Assembly: GCA_020061585.1 (NCBI GenBank)
Contig: JAGUXX010000051.1
Span: 1-38,168 of the forward strand
Length of the DNA stretch: 38,168 bases
Origin: Betaproteobacteria bacterium
GTDB lineage: Bacteria; Pseudomonadota; Gammaproteobacteria; Burkholderiales; Thiobacillaceae
Reading direction: 5' to 3'
In this document: one piece after another, positions 25,101 to 31,921 of the stretch
How positions within the stretch are numbered: position 1 is the first letter of the stretch
Layout of the letters: the number at the start of each line of letters is the position of its first letter
Translations under genes and position numbers: made by a program
The notes under the pieces: model-generated
Database searches by the model: none
What the model saw: only the letters and a program-made list of their open reading frames with translations
Told to the model about the DNA's origin: nothing

Positions 25101-25712
25101 CATGTGCTGGCGCTGCCCTATGACGTCAACATCCTGGTGCTGGATACCGAGGTGTATTCCAACACCGGCGGCCAGACCTCCAAGGCGACGCCGCTCGGCG
25201 CGGTGGCCAAGTTCTCCGCCGGCGGCAAGGCGACGGCGAAGAAGGATCTCGGCAAACTGGCCAGCGATTATGGTCATGTCTATGTCGCCAACGTCGCCTA
25301 CGGCGCCAAGGACACGCAGACCCTGCGCGTGTTCCACGAGGCCGAGGCGTATGACGGCCCGTCGCTGATCGTCGCCTACAGCCCATGCATCGCGCACGGC
25401 TACGACATGCTCTACAACCAGCGCCAGCAGGATATGGCGGTGAAAACCGGCCATTGGCCGCTGTTCCGCTTTGACCCGCGTCTGGCGTCGGCCGGCGGCA
25501 ACCCGTTCAAACTCGATTCCGCCGCGCCGAGTCGGCCGATCAAGGATTTCATGGACAGCGAAACCCGCTTCGCGATGCTGAACCGCAGTCATCCCGAGGC
25601 CGCGCAAGCGTTCCTGGAGCAGGCGCAGAAAGATGCCGAACGGCGTTTCAAGGCTTACCAGGAATTGGCTGCCGATCGTCATGCCAGTGCGGGCCAGAAT
25701 CCAGAGAAATGA
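22107..25712 (+). CDS. nifJ: Pyruvate:ferredoxin (flavodoxin) oxidoreductase, single-chain
   Basis: The 1201-residue enzyme oxidatively decarboxylates pyruvate to acetyl-CoA, passing electrons to ferredoxin or flavodoxin. The N-terminal domain has LDGNEAAARMAYQCNEVIAI and YPITPSS; the gamma-like domain (about 415-610) contains GLGADGTVSANKNSIKI. Two [4Fe-4S] motifs follow, CTQCGKCVFVCPHS (about 704) and CTGCGDCVEACPIH (about 761). The TPP domain has CAGCGETPY (about 835) and GGDGWAYDIGYGG (about 983). AGGGGGAG precedes the ATG at 22107. Residues about 625-648 are a translated REP-like palindrome, described separately; the rest is complete and the frame stays open, so it may be active. It is divergent from ntrB; the stop overlaps a GIY-YIG remnant. 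Confidence 0.95.
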   Translation: MTAYLNLDGNEAAARMAYQCNEVIAIYPITPSSNMGEWADEWAAQDKPNLWGATPKIIEMQSEGGAAGALHGALTAGALASSFTASQGLLLFIPNLYKIAGELTPFVLHVAARAVATHALSIFGDHSDVMACRATGCALLCANSVQEAQDFALIAQAATLAGRIPVIHFFDGFRTSHEVAKIVAVEPDTVRAMIDDRLVAAHRARALSPEHPVLRGTSQNPDVFFQSRERANPFYAAFPELMQDAMDRFAELTGRQYRLFEYVGAVDAERVIVLMGSGAETVEETVQHLTARGDKVGVLKVRLFRPFAPAALLDALPASIKAVAVLDRCKEPGADGEPLYKDVITALAQATIDATRTMPKVIGGRYGLGSKEFTPGMVAAVFAELARPAPKREFTIGIHDDITQLSLDWDAVLRTDAARALHHAVFWGLGADGTVSANKNSIKIVGEATDLHTQGYFVYDSKKSGAVTVSHLRFGPAAIRSTYLIETGMADFVACHQTVFTERYDLLAQAAPGGVFLLNTPASADAVWATLPETLRAQIVDKRLRFWVIDAYAVAEAAGMGRRINTIMQTCFFAISGILPREQAIAAIKRAVDKTYGKKSKRLADLNYAAIDKTLENLHQVTLSRHPGECRGPGDVPMNWTPAYAGVTALPDFVRDVTLPIYSGKGDELPVSLMPVDGTFPVGTAQYEKRNIALEIPVWEADLCTQCGKCVFVCPHSAIRSRAFAAEAANGAPTTFKHAPAKSKDFPAGTHISYQVAPEDCTGCGDCVEACPIHDKSNLSRRAVNMAPQAPLREAERDNYAFFLALPEFDRGALKHTTIPGSMLLDPLFEYSGACAGCGETPYIRLATQLFGDRMLIANATGCSSIYGGNLPTTPYTVNGAGRGPAWSNSLFEDNAEFGLGMRLAADQLMGYAKQLVKELAGDIGGDLAVELAEADQREEAGLHAQRHRVALLLEKLASANHPRAAELASVAEWLIRRSVWIIGGDGWAYDIGYGGLDHVLALPYDVNILVLDTEVYSNTGGQTSKATPLGAVAKFSAGGKATAKKDLGKLASDYGHVYVANVAYGAKDTQTLRVFHEAEAYDGPSLIVAYSPCIAHGYDMLYNQRQQDMAVKTGHWPLFRFDPRLASAGGNPFKLDSAAPSRPIKDFMDSETRFAMLNRSHPEAAQAFLEQAQKDAERRFKAYQELAADRHASAGQNPEK
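23980..24049. repeat. REP-like palindrome doublet inside nifJ
   Basis: A forward arm at 23980-24005 (core CCCCGGCGAATGCCGGGG) and a reverse arm at 24024-24049 (core CCCCGGCCTACGCCGGGG) are separated by 18 bp. Both are of the family also seen at 18.7 kb and 26.0 kb. The reading frame passes through without a stop and encodes RHPGECRGPG, then NWTPAYAGVT. It falls between the gamma-like and ferredoxin-like domains, where a linker is expected. Confidence 0.9.
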
Positions 25713-25991
25713 AACAACCTTGTGTCTATATGCTCGCCAGTCAGCGAAACGGCACGCTATACATCGGCGTCACCTCCGACCTGATCAAACGCGTTTGGGA
25801 ACACAAGCAGGATTTGGCCGATGGCTTTACCAAGAAATATGGCGTGCATACCCTGGTGTGAAATGCATGAAGACATGATGTGTGCAATAGCACGCGAAAA
25901 AGCCCTGAAAGAATGGAAACGCGCTTGGAAATTGGCATTGATCGAGAAAGCCAATCCGCTATGGAAGGATTTATATGATGATCTTTTGTAG
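25709..25991 (+). pseudogene. GIY-YIG endonuclease domain gene, frameshifted
   Basis: The start ATG overlaps the nifJ stop (ATGA). The first 50 codons read KQPCVYMLASQRNGTLYIGV, then TSDLIKRVWEHKQDLADGFT and KKYGVHTLV before a TGA at 25859-25861. The GIY-YIG signature appears as VYML and LYIG. One frame over, from 25860, the family resumes with EMHEDMMCAIAREKALKEWK and continues through WKLALIEKANPLWKDLY to a TAG at 25989-25991. About five bases appear to be missing at the break (expected W-Y before E-M-H). The intact product would be about 95 residues, a small UPF0213/YhbQ-like nuclease. REP-like arms begin 4 bp past its end. Confidence 0.88.
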
Positions 25992-25995
25992 CCGC

Positions 25996-26294
25996 TGGAT
26001 ACCGGCCTACGCCGGTAAGACGGGTATGACGGGTATGACGACAATGACCCCGTCACCCCGGCGAAGGCCGGGGTCCAGTGCGTTGGTCGGTGCACGCGTA
26101 GAGCGCAACGGTTGTCACCAGATCAACGCGCGCCGCTCGATACCGGCATTCGCCGGTAAGACGGGTATGACGACAATGACCTCGTCACCCCGGCGAAGGC
26201 CGGGGTCCAGTGCGTGGGTCGAAGCAAGCGTGGCGTGCAGCGGTTGTCAGCCAATCAACGCGCGCCACTGGATACCGGCATACGCCGGTATGAC
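25996..26294. repeat. Tandem array of REP-like palindromes (five arms)
   Basis: Five 26-bp arms alternate in orientation: reverse 25996-26021, forward 26052-26077, reverse 26137-26162, forward 26184-26209, reverse 26269-26294. The array is also a direct repeat with starts at 25991, 26132 and 26264 (141 and 132 bp apart). The first unit has an extra copy of GGGTATGAC. Internal sequence such as CGGTTGTCA and ATCAACGCGCGCC is also shared between units, so whole units were duplicated. It fills the space between the GIY-YIG remnant and the dihydroorotate-dehydrogenase-like gene and encodes nothing I can support. Confidence 0.9.
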
Positions 26295-26329
26295 GGCAAA
26301 TGCCCCCATCCTCACATCAGGAGCCTGAC

Positions 26330-27358
26330 ATGATCGACCTCTCCACCGACTACGTCGGACTCAAGCTGAAAAATCCGTTGGTACCGTCGGCTTCGCCGCT
26401 GTCCAAAGACCTCGACAGCGCGCTGCGCCTGGAAGATGCCGGCGCCGGCGCGCTGGTGATGTACTCGCTGTTCGAGGAGGAATTGCGCGCCGAGGAATCG
26501 ATGGCCGATCGCTTCCTGCTGCATGCCGATCTCGGACATGCCGAGGCGGATGGTTTTCTGCCGGATCACGGCGTTTTCACCAGTTGCCTCGACCGCTATC
26601 TGGAACAACTCGGGCAACTCAAGCGGCGTCTGGATATCCCCGTCATCGCCAGCCTCAACGGTGTGTCGCTGTCCGGCTGGGTGGAATTGGGCAAGGAAAT
26701 GCAGCAAGCCGGCGCCGATGCGCTGGAACTGAATGTCTATCACGTCGCCGCCGATGCCGGGATTGCCGCCGAGGCGGTGGAGGCGCGCTATATCGATCTG
26801 CTCAATGAACTGCGTGGCGCGGTGGAACTGCCGATCATCATGAAGCTGTCGCCATTTTTCTCTTCCCTGCCGCATTTCGTTCGACAACTGGAACGGGCAG
26901 GCGCGCGTGGCGTGGCGTTGTTCAATCGCTTCATGCAGCCGGATATCGATCTGGGTGAAAGTCCGCTGGATCGGCTGTGCATGGTGGATCAACTGCATCT
27001 GTCCTATCCCGATGAAGCCCTGTTGCGCATGCGCTGGATCGCCATTTTGCGCGGCCACACCCGCATGACGCTGGCCGCGACCGGCGGGGTGCACGGCTAT
27101 CAGGAGGCGATGAAACTGCTGCTCGCCGGCGCCGATGTCGTGCATCTGGCATCCTGTCTGCTTCTGCATGGTCCGGCCAAACTCGGCCAGATCCTGCACG
27201 ACATGGAAGACTGGATGGCGGCGCGCGACTATGCATCGGTGGCGCAACTCAAGGGCAGCATGAGCCAGCGCAATCTGCCCGATCCGAGCGCTGTGGAACG
27301 CGCCAGCTACATCCGGGTGATCGAGGGATTCGAACCGCCGCCCGGTATCTGGCGCTGA
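26330..27358 (+). CDS. Dihydroorotate dehydrogenase-like flavoprotein
   Basis: This 342-residue TIM-barrel protein resembles class I dihydroorotate dehydrogenases but belongs to a separate subgroup often found beside nifJ. Visible parts are GLKLKNPLVPSASPLSKDLD at the start, PVIASLNGVSLSGWVELGKE, ADALELNVYH, and FMN-site segments IIMKLSPFFSS and LAATGGVHGYQEAMKLLLAG. Pyrimidine synthesis is not assured; linkage to nifJ suggests a redox role tied to ferredoxin metabolism, which is inference. AGGAG lies 7 bp before the ATG at 26330. It is separated from nifJ by the GIY-YIG remnant and a palindrome array that could affect read-through. mgtE follows by 60 bp. Confidence 0.88.
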   Translation: MIDLSTDYVGLKLKNPLVPSASPLSKDLDSALRLEDAGAGALVMYSLFEEELRAEESMADRFLLHADLGHAEADGFLPDHGVFTSCLDRYLEQLGQLKRRLDIPVIASLNGVSLSGWVELGKEMQQAGADALELNVYHVAADAGIAAEAVEARYIDLLNELRGAVELPIIMKLSPFFSSLPHFVRQLERAGARGVALFNRFMQPDIDLGESPLDRLCMVDQLHLSYPDEALLRMRWIAILRGHTRMTLAATGGVHGYQEAMKLLLAGADVVHLASCLLLHGPAKLGQILHDMEDWMAARDYASVAQLKGSMSQRNLPDPSAVERASYIRVIEGFEPPPGIWR

Positions 27359-27418
27359 GGGGCGATAGCGCAGCGGCGCTGAATTCCTTGTTCCAGCAAG
27401 ACTACAATCGCGCCCGCC

Positions 27419-28861
27419 ATGATCGACCAGCACGAAACCCAATCGCATGAATCCGTCGAGGACAGCCTCAAGCAGGTGATGGCTCTGCTCGCCCGCCACA
27501 AGCTGGTCGAGTCGCTGGTGCACAAGCAGGACATGCCGCGCCACGAACTGGTCGAGTTGCTGGTGCATAAACAGAATCTCGCCGAACTGTCGAAGAAACT
27601 GGATACGCTGCATCCCGCCGATGTGGCCTACATCCTGGAAACCCTGCCGCTGGAAGAGCGGATGCTGGTCTGGGATCTGGTCAAGGCCGACCGTGACGGC
27701 GATATCCTGCTGGAAGTCTCCGACGCGGTGCGCGAATCGCTGATCGCCACCATGGACAACCGCGAACTGGTGGCCGCCGCCGCCAGCCTGGATACCGACG
27801 AGATCGCCGACCTCGCCCAGGACCTGCCCAGCGACGTGGTTCAGGAACTGCTCAAGTCGCTGGATATCGCCAAGCGCGCCCAGGTCGAGTCCTCGCTGTC
27901 GTACGACGAGGATTCGGTCGGCGGCCTGATGGATTACGACTTCGTCACCATCCGCGCCGATGTCACGCTGGAAGTGGCGTTGCGCTATCTGCGCATGCTC
28001 GGCGACCTGCCGCCGCACACCGATAAATTGTTCGTGGTGGAACGCGATGGCCGGCTGATCGGCAGTTTGCCGTTGAAACGCATGCTGGTGCATGACCCGG
28101 ACGCGCACATCGCCGCCGTGATGTCCGACGATCCGGTGTTGTTCCATCCTTCCGATGCGGCCTCCGACGCGGCGCAAGCGTTCGAACGCTACGACCTGGT
28201 CACCGCGCCGGTGGTCGATGCGCAGAATCGACTGGTCGGCCGGCTGACCGTCGACGTGGTGCTCGATTTCATCCGCGCCGAATCGGAACAGGACATGCTG
28301 CAACTGGCCGGTCTGCGGGAGGACGAAGATCTGTTCACCACAGTCTGGAAAGCCGCCAAGAACCGCTGGCTGTGGCTGGCGATCAATCTGTGCACCGCGC
28401 TGATCGCGTCTCGGGTGGTCGGCGCTTTCGAAGGCAGCATCGAGAAGCTCGCCGCGCTGGCGGCGCTGATGCCCATCGTCGCCGGCATGGGCGGAAACTC
28501 CGGCAACCAGACCTCGACGCTGGTGGTGCGCGGCCTGGCGCTCGGCCTGATCAACAAGGACAACGCCAAGCGCATCCTGACCAAGGAACTCGGCATCGCC
28601 TTGCTCAACGGCACGGTGTGGGGCGGCGTGATGGGCGTGGTGACCTACCTGCTGTACGGCAATCCGGCGCTGGGCGGCGTGATGGCCGCCGCGATGATGC
28701 TCAACCTGCTGGTCGCGGCGATGGCCGGCTATTTTGCCCCGACCCTGATCGTCCGCTCCGGCCGCGACCCGGCGTTCGGCTCGGCCGTGCTGACCACCTT
28801 CATTACCGATTCGATGGGGTTTTTCATCTTTTTGGGGCTGGCGACGGTGGTGTTGTTATGA
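27419..28861 (+). CDS. mgtE: Magnesium transporter MgtE
   Basis: The 480-residue channel has an N-terminal superhelical MgtE_N domain (about 30-150; LHPADVAYILETLPLEER), a CBS pair (about 160-290; GGLMDYDFVTIRADVTLEVA and GSLPLKRMLV) and five membrane helices in the C-terminal part. The pore segment PIVAGMGGNSGNQTSTLVVR and the DS of FITDSMGFFIFLGL are present. Mg2+ binding by the cytoplasmic domains closes the channel in this family. The N-terminus carries a near-duplicate (HKLVESLVHKQ then HELVELLVHKQ). The start is ATG 27419. No Mg-sensing leader is evident in the 60-bp gap. Confidence 0.93.
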   Translation: MIDQHETQSHESVEDSLKQVMALLARHKLVESLVHKQDMPRHELVELLVHKQNLAELSKKLDTLHPADVAYILETLPLEERMLVWDLVKADRDGDILLEVSDAVRESLIATMDNRELVAAAASLDTDEIADLAQDLPSDVVQELLKSLDIAKRAQVESSLSYDEDSVGGLMDYDFVTIRADVTLEVALRYLRMLGDLPPHTDKLFVVERDGRLIGSLPLKRMLVHDPDAHIAAVMSDDPVLFHPSDAASDAAQAFERYDLVTAPVVDAQNRLVGRLTVDVVLDFIRAESEQDMLQLAGLREDEDLFTTVWKAAKNRWLWLAINLCTALIASRVVGAFEGSIEKLAALAALMPIVAGMGGNSGNQTSTLVVRGLALGLINKDNAKRILTKELGIALLNGTVWGGVMGVVTYLLYGNPALGGVMAAAMMLNLLVAAMAGYFAPTLIVRSGRDPAFGSAVLTTFITDSMGFFIFLGLATVVLL

Positions 28862-28899
28862 AGGTATCCCGTTGAAAAACGCGTCGTCAGCGGCGGCTG

Positions 28900-29628
28900 T
28901 CAAGCACCATTGCGTCCATGCCGGTAATAACAGGCTATCGACAGGCCGATCATGATCGGGATGCCGAGTTCCAGAACTTCCTCGAAGGTCGAGGCATAGC
29001 TGGAGGCCTGGCTGCTGACCAGGATGCCGATATCGGCGAGTTTTCTCGCGAAACCGTCCAGGCTCTTGGCCACCACAATGCAGGTCAAAGCAGACAGGAC
29101 ACCATAGGCGCAGGCCCGTCCACGCTTGAGATCGACCAGCCAGGTCCGGCCTTCCAGTCGAAACAGCCGATAGATGCAGTAGAGGAACAGGGCAATCACC
29201 GCGCCGCCGATCAGTTTCTCGGTCATGCCGACCTCGGGGCTCAGGTAAAACCGGCTCTTGGAAAGGCTCATGGTGGTGAACCGGTTGTGGAAATCCATCT
29301 CCCGCAGCGCGAACAACATCAGCAATCCGGCCGCCGGCCAGCGTCCCGACCAGTCGCCGGCCAGACGGATGATCACCGCCGCGCACAGCAGGTAGCCAAT
29401 GGCCGAGAGCGTTTCGATGGGGCCCGATTCGGATAACAGATAATCCTTCGAACCAACCCCGGCGATCATCAGACCCGCTATCAGCAGGACCAGGAACAGC
29501 CAGACCAGGGTGTAAAGGCGGAAATAGCTTTTCGGATCGTTGGCGGGAAAAATAGGCATGTTGATGTCTGATGGTATTTTTGAAACCGCGTCTGTTTCCG
29601 TGTTGATGGGCTCCAGCTTCACATTCAA
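28900..29628 (-). CDS. Multi-pass membrane protein of unknown family
   Basis: The 242-residue protein has about six hydrophobic helices, beginning YTLVWLFLVLLIAGLMIAGV at about residue 40. A conserved-looking polar stretch, LREMDFHNRFTTMSLSKSRF, lies between helices 3 and 4. The N-terminal 35 residues are hydrophilic. I cannot name a family. It is last in the glycan operon, and its ATG overlaps the stop of the FkbM methyltransferase gene by four bases, so it is translated with it. A role in the envelope or in glycan export is possible from context only. Confidence 0.75.
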   Translation of the reverse strand: MNVKLEPINTETDAVSKIPSDINMPIFPANDPKSYFRLYTLVWLFLVLLIAGLMIAGVGSKDYLLSESGPIETLSAIGYLLCAAVIIRLAGDWSGRWPAAGLLMLFALREMDFHNRFTTMSLSKSRFYLSPEVGMTEKLIGGAVIALFLYCIYRLFRLEGRTWLVDLKRGRACAYGVLSALTCIVVAKSLDGFARKLADIGILVSSQASSYASTFEEVLELGIPIMIGLSIACYYRHGRNGA

Positions 29629-30488
29629 GTGGGATGTTCGAGGACCAGAATGAGGTTCATCTTGTGCGCGGCATGTTTACGGTAGCCTGCCGCGGTCAGC
29701 AGACTCATCAAGTCGGTGCGCCAACGATAAGCCGAATCTTCAATGACGATGAATGCGGGAAATAATGAGCGATCAGCTTCCCGGAAGAACGGCGACAGGA
29801 TTTGATCCTCCATGCCTTCCACGTCGATCTTCATGCCGTCGACCTGGGTCACGCCTGCGTCGCGCAGCAGATCGTCCAGGGTCTTGCAGGGCACGCGCAG
29901 CTTGTTGGCGCCCGGGGTGTTGAGTCCGCTTTCGCCCAGGTTGCCGTCGGCCACGGTGAATTCGACCTCGCCGGTGCTGTCCGACAGCGCGATGGGCGCC
30001 AGTCGCACCTGGGGCTCGAAGCTGTTGACGGCGACATTGAAGCCCAATCGGCTCTGCATGGTGGGATTGGCCTCCACCGCCAGCACGTAGCCCTTGCCAG
30101 CCATGCGCCGATAATTGCGGGCGGCGGTCAGGGTATAGATACCGGCGTTGGCGCCGATGTCCAGGAACACGCCATCCGGTGTCAGGTGGGTTTCAACATA
30201 ATTCCGCTCGGCGGGGTCGCAGAAGCCGGGCATGAACAGGAATTTGCGCTCCGACACGTTGTCGTTGACGTGGACCCGCATGCGCAGCCCTTCCACCTCG
30301 GCGTCGATCGGCTCGGTTCGGTTGCGCAGTACCAGACGGCGCAGAATCAGTGCCAGGCGCCGGCCCAGCCAGGTGCGGGGCTGGCGCTGGGCCAGGCGGA
30401 GCAGGCGGCGGTCGCTGGTGGACAGGGCATGGGCGCCGAACCGGGGCGTGGAGGAAGGGGAAGGAAATGGCGAATCGGGAATTGACAA
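29625..30488 (-). CDS. FkbM family methyltransferase
   Basis: The 287-residue protein has a class I SAM-dependent methyltransferase core: GVFLDIGANAGIYTLTAARN at about residue 107, AVEANPTMQSRLGFN, and MKIDVEGMEDQILSPFF. These match the FkbM family, which O-methylates sugars or polyketides. The first 60 residues are basic and variable. It lies in the minus-strand glycan operon, downstream of a decayed SGNH-like gene, and is likely to methylate a sugar of the surface polymer; the target cannot be read. A truncated relative lies at 34.6-34.9 kb. Confidence 0.9.
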   Translation of the reverse strand: MSIPDSPFPSPSSTPRFGAHALSTSDRRLLRLAQRQPRTWLGRRLALILRRLVLRNRTEPIDAEVEGLRMRVHVNDNVSERKFLFMPGFCDPAERNYVETHLTPDGVFLDIGANAGIYTLTAARNYRRMAGKGYVLAVEANPTMQSRLGFNVAVNSFEPQVRLAPIALSDSTGEVEFTVADGNLGESGLNTPGANKLRVPCKTLDDLLRDAGVTQVDGMKIDVEGMEDQILSPFFREADRSLFPAFIVIEDSAYRWRTDLMSLLTAAGYRKHAAHKMNLILVLEHPT

Positions 30489-30533
30489 GGGGAAATCCCG
30501 GCAAAGGAACGGCTAGGCCGCAACGGCAGTGGA

Positions 30534-31090
30534 TTATACAGGCAGCAAGCGCGGAGGCTTGAGGGCGGCGGCCAGCATCCTGGCATAGACATCGTCGTCG
30601 TAATGGTGGTCATTGCGGTCCTGACTCAACATGGCCGGTCTTGCCTAGCCATCCTCGCCCTGGCATCCGGCATCCAGGTCCAGGAAGGGAATGCCCTGCG
30701 CCGCGCAGTGGGCTCCCATGCGCCGGTTGAATTCCAGGGCCAGGTCGGTGCGCGCCCGCTGGCAGATGATGAAACCGGTATCCACCTCGCCCAGCAACAC
30801 GATGATCCAGTCCGGTCGTGAACGTCAGAGCCGTTCCTCGAAGATAGGCATGGCCTGAGACTTGGAACGCGGATTCTTCAGGCTGCCCCGCCCACCGCGA
30901 CCACGTTGAAGAAACAGCCCGGGAAAACCTGTTTGAACACGGGGTTGCGGAACACCCGGGCATGGGAATCCCCGAGCATGAGGATTTCCTTGAGGTAGAG
31001 CCGTTTCAGCCAGAGACTCAAGCGGTTGCGCAGGGAGCCCTTGATGCGGCGTTTACGCTTTCTTTCCGCCCGGTCCCAGTCGTGGGGCAT
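30534..31090 (-). pseudogene. Decayed SGNH/GDSL-like glycan gene
   Basis: The first frame (31090 down to about 30880) encodes LYLKEILMLGDSHARVFRNP then VFKQVFPGCFFNVVAVGGA, with the GDSH block of SGNH-hydrolase-like proteins. It then stops. The homologous-looking text resumes in another frame as LKNPRSKSQAMPIFEERL, and later as RPDWIIVLLGEVDTGFII, FNRRMGAHCAAQGIPFLDLD and LSQDRNDHHYDDDVYARM, ending in TAA at 30534-30536. An in-frame TAG interrupts this last stretch. At least two indels and one nonsense change are present, and the total (about 185 codons) is short for the likely original. I infer one ancestral gene; the exact family is uncertain. Confidence 0.8.
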
Positions 31091-31109
31091 CTGTGTCTAT
31101 CCGCCTGAT

Positions 31110-31874
31110 TCAGCCCGGGACACCAGAGGCCCGACCGGAATCCACGGCGCCACCGTGGCGTTGCCGCCATCCGTCGCAGAAAGCCAGAAAATCGTAATCC
31201 CGCTGATACCAGGCGCGAATTTGCGCCACCGCTTCCTCGCCGAGCCGGGAAGACGTTCCGGGGGCACCGGCACCGCGGTTGGTGGACATGGGGTCCTCCG
31301 GCAGGACCAGGGAATCCGGCAAGGCCAGGGCTGACTTGAGGGCAGCAAAATCCGAAGCAAATGTTTCGATCCCGCCAATGAAGAAAATCTGATCTTCCCT
31401 TTCCGCCAGAAGCGCTTCATTGCCGAACCAGTCCCAATATGAGGCACGGATATGCGTGATGCTGGCCATGGCATGGAGGGCGGCGGCATGGTTCGGGTGG
31501 GCCGAATCCAGGGCCAGGGCCAGGCTTTCCGGATCCTTGAACTGGGCGAAGGCACGGGCTTCATCCGCCGTCCAAGGCACGAGGTGGGCCGGTGCCCCCT
31601 GTCGCAGGCGGCTGCCGAAACCGCTGACGAAGCGGGTCACCGGATCCCGCACCACGAACATCACCTTGTGTCCCCGGGGGATGTCCTCGAGCCGAACCCG
31701 GTGAGGGTGCAGGTGCAGCACATGCCGGGCCAGGACCTGGTGGTCGGCGAGTACGTGCTTGATGGTCGTTCCCCCCGTCTTGCGGATGTGCAGGAAATGG
31801 ATATTGGTGCGACCGGTGACGGCGGCCAGGGCCATCTTGCCCAGCCGATTCAGCCCGCGAAAGGAAAGGCTCAT
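31110..31874 (-). CDS. Sulfotransferase family protein
   Basis: The 254-residue enzyme resembles sulfotransferases that act on capsule or LPS sugars, using PAPS as the donor. The 5'-phosphosulfate loop is FLHIRKTGGTTIKHVL (about residues 26-41), and the 3'-phosphate site is VMFVVRDPVTRFVSGFGSRL (about 72-91). Residues such as HPNHAAALHAMASITHIR are typical of the bacterial group. The frame is open to a GTG at 31925 that overlaps the previous stop (GTGA); I prefer ATG 31874, because family homology starts there. It indicates that the glycan may be sulfated, which is uncommon in this kind of locus. Confidence 0.85.
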   Translation of the reverse strand: MSLSFRGLNRLGKMALAAVTGRTNIHFLHIRKTGGTTIKHVLADHQVLARHVLHLHPHRVRLEDIPRGHKVMFVVRDPVTRFVSGFGSRLRQGAPAHLVPWTADEARAFAQFKDPESLALALDSAHPNHAAALHAMASITHIRASYWDWFGNEALLAEREDQIFFIGGIETFASDFAALKSALALPDSLVLPEDPMSTNRGAGAPGTSSRLGEEAVAQIRAWYQRDYDFLAFCDGWRQRHGGAVDSGRASGVPG

Positions 31875-31921
31875 GGGTAAAGCCGCTTCATGTTGAATGG
31901 GGCATGGACGAACCTGGTGCC

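Noticed and set aside
25996-26294. CRISPR array
   Set aside because: The repeats are palindromes alternating in orientation, with similar sequence between them, unlike uniform direct repeats with unique spacers. No cas genes are nearby.
26312-28303. A 663-codon minus-strand frame opposite the DHOD-like gene and mgtE
   Set aside because: Same reasoning: it mirrors two clear genes and shows no family motif.
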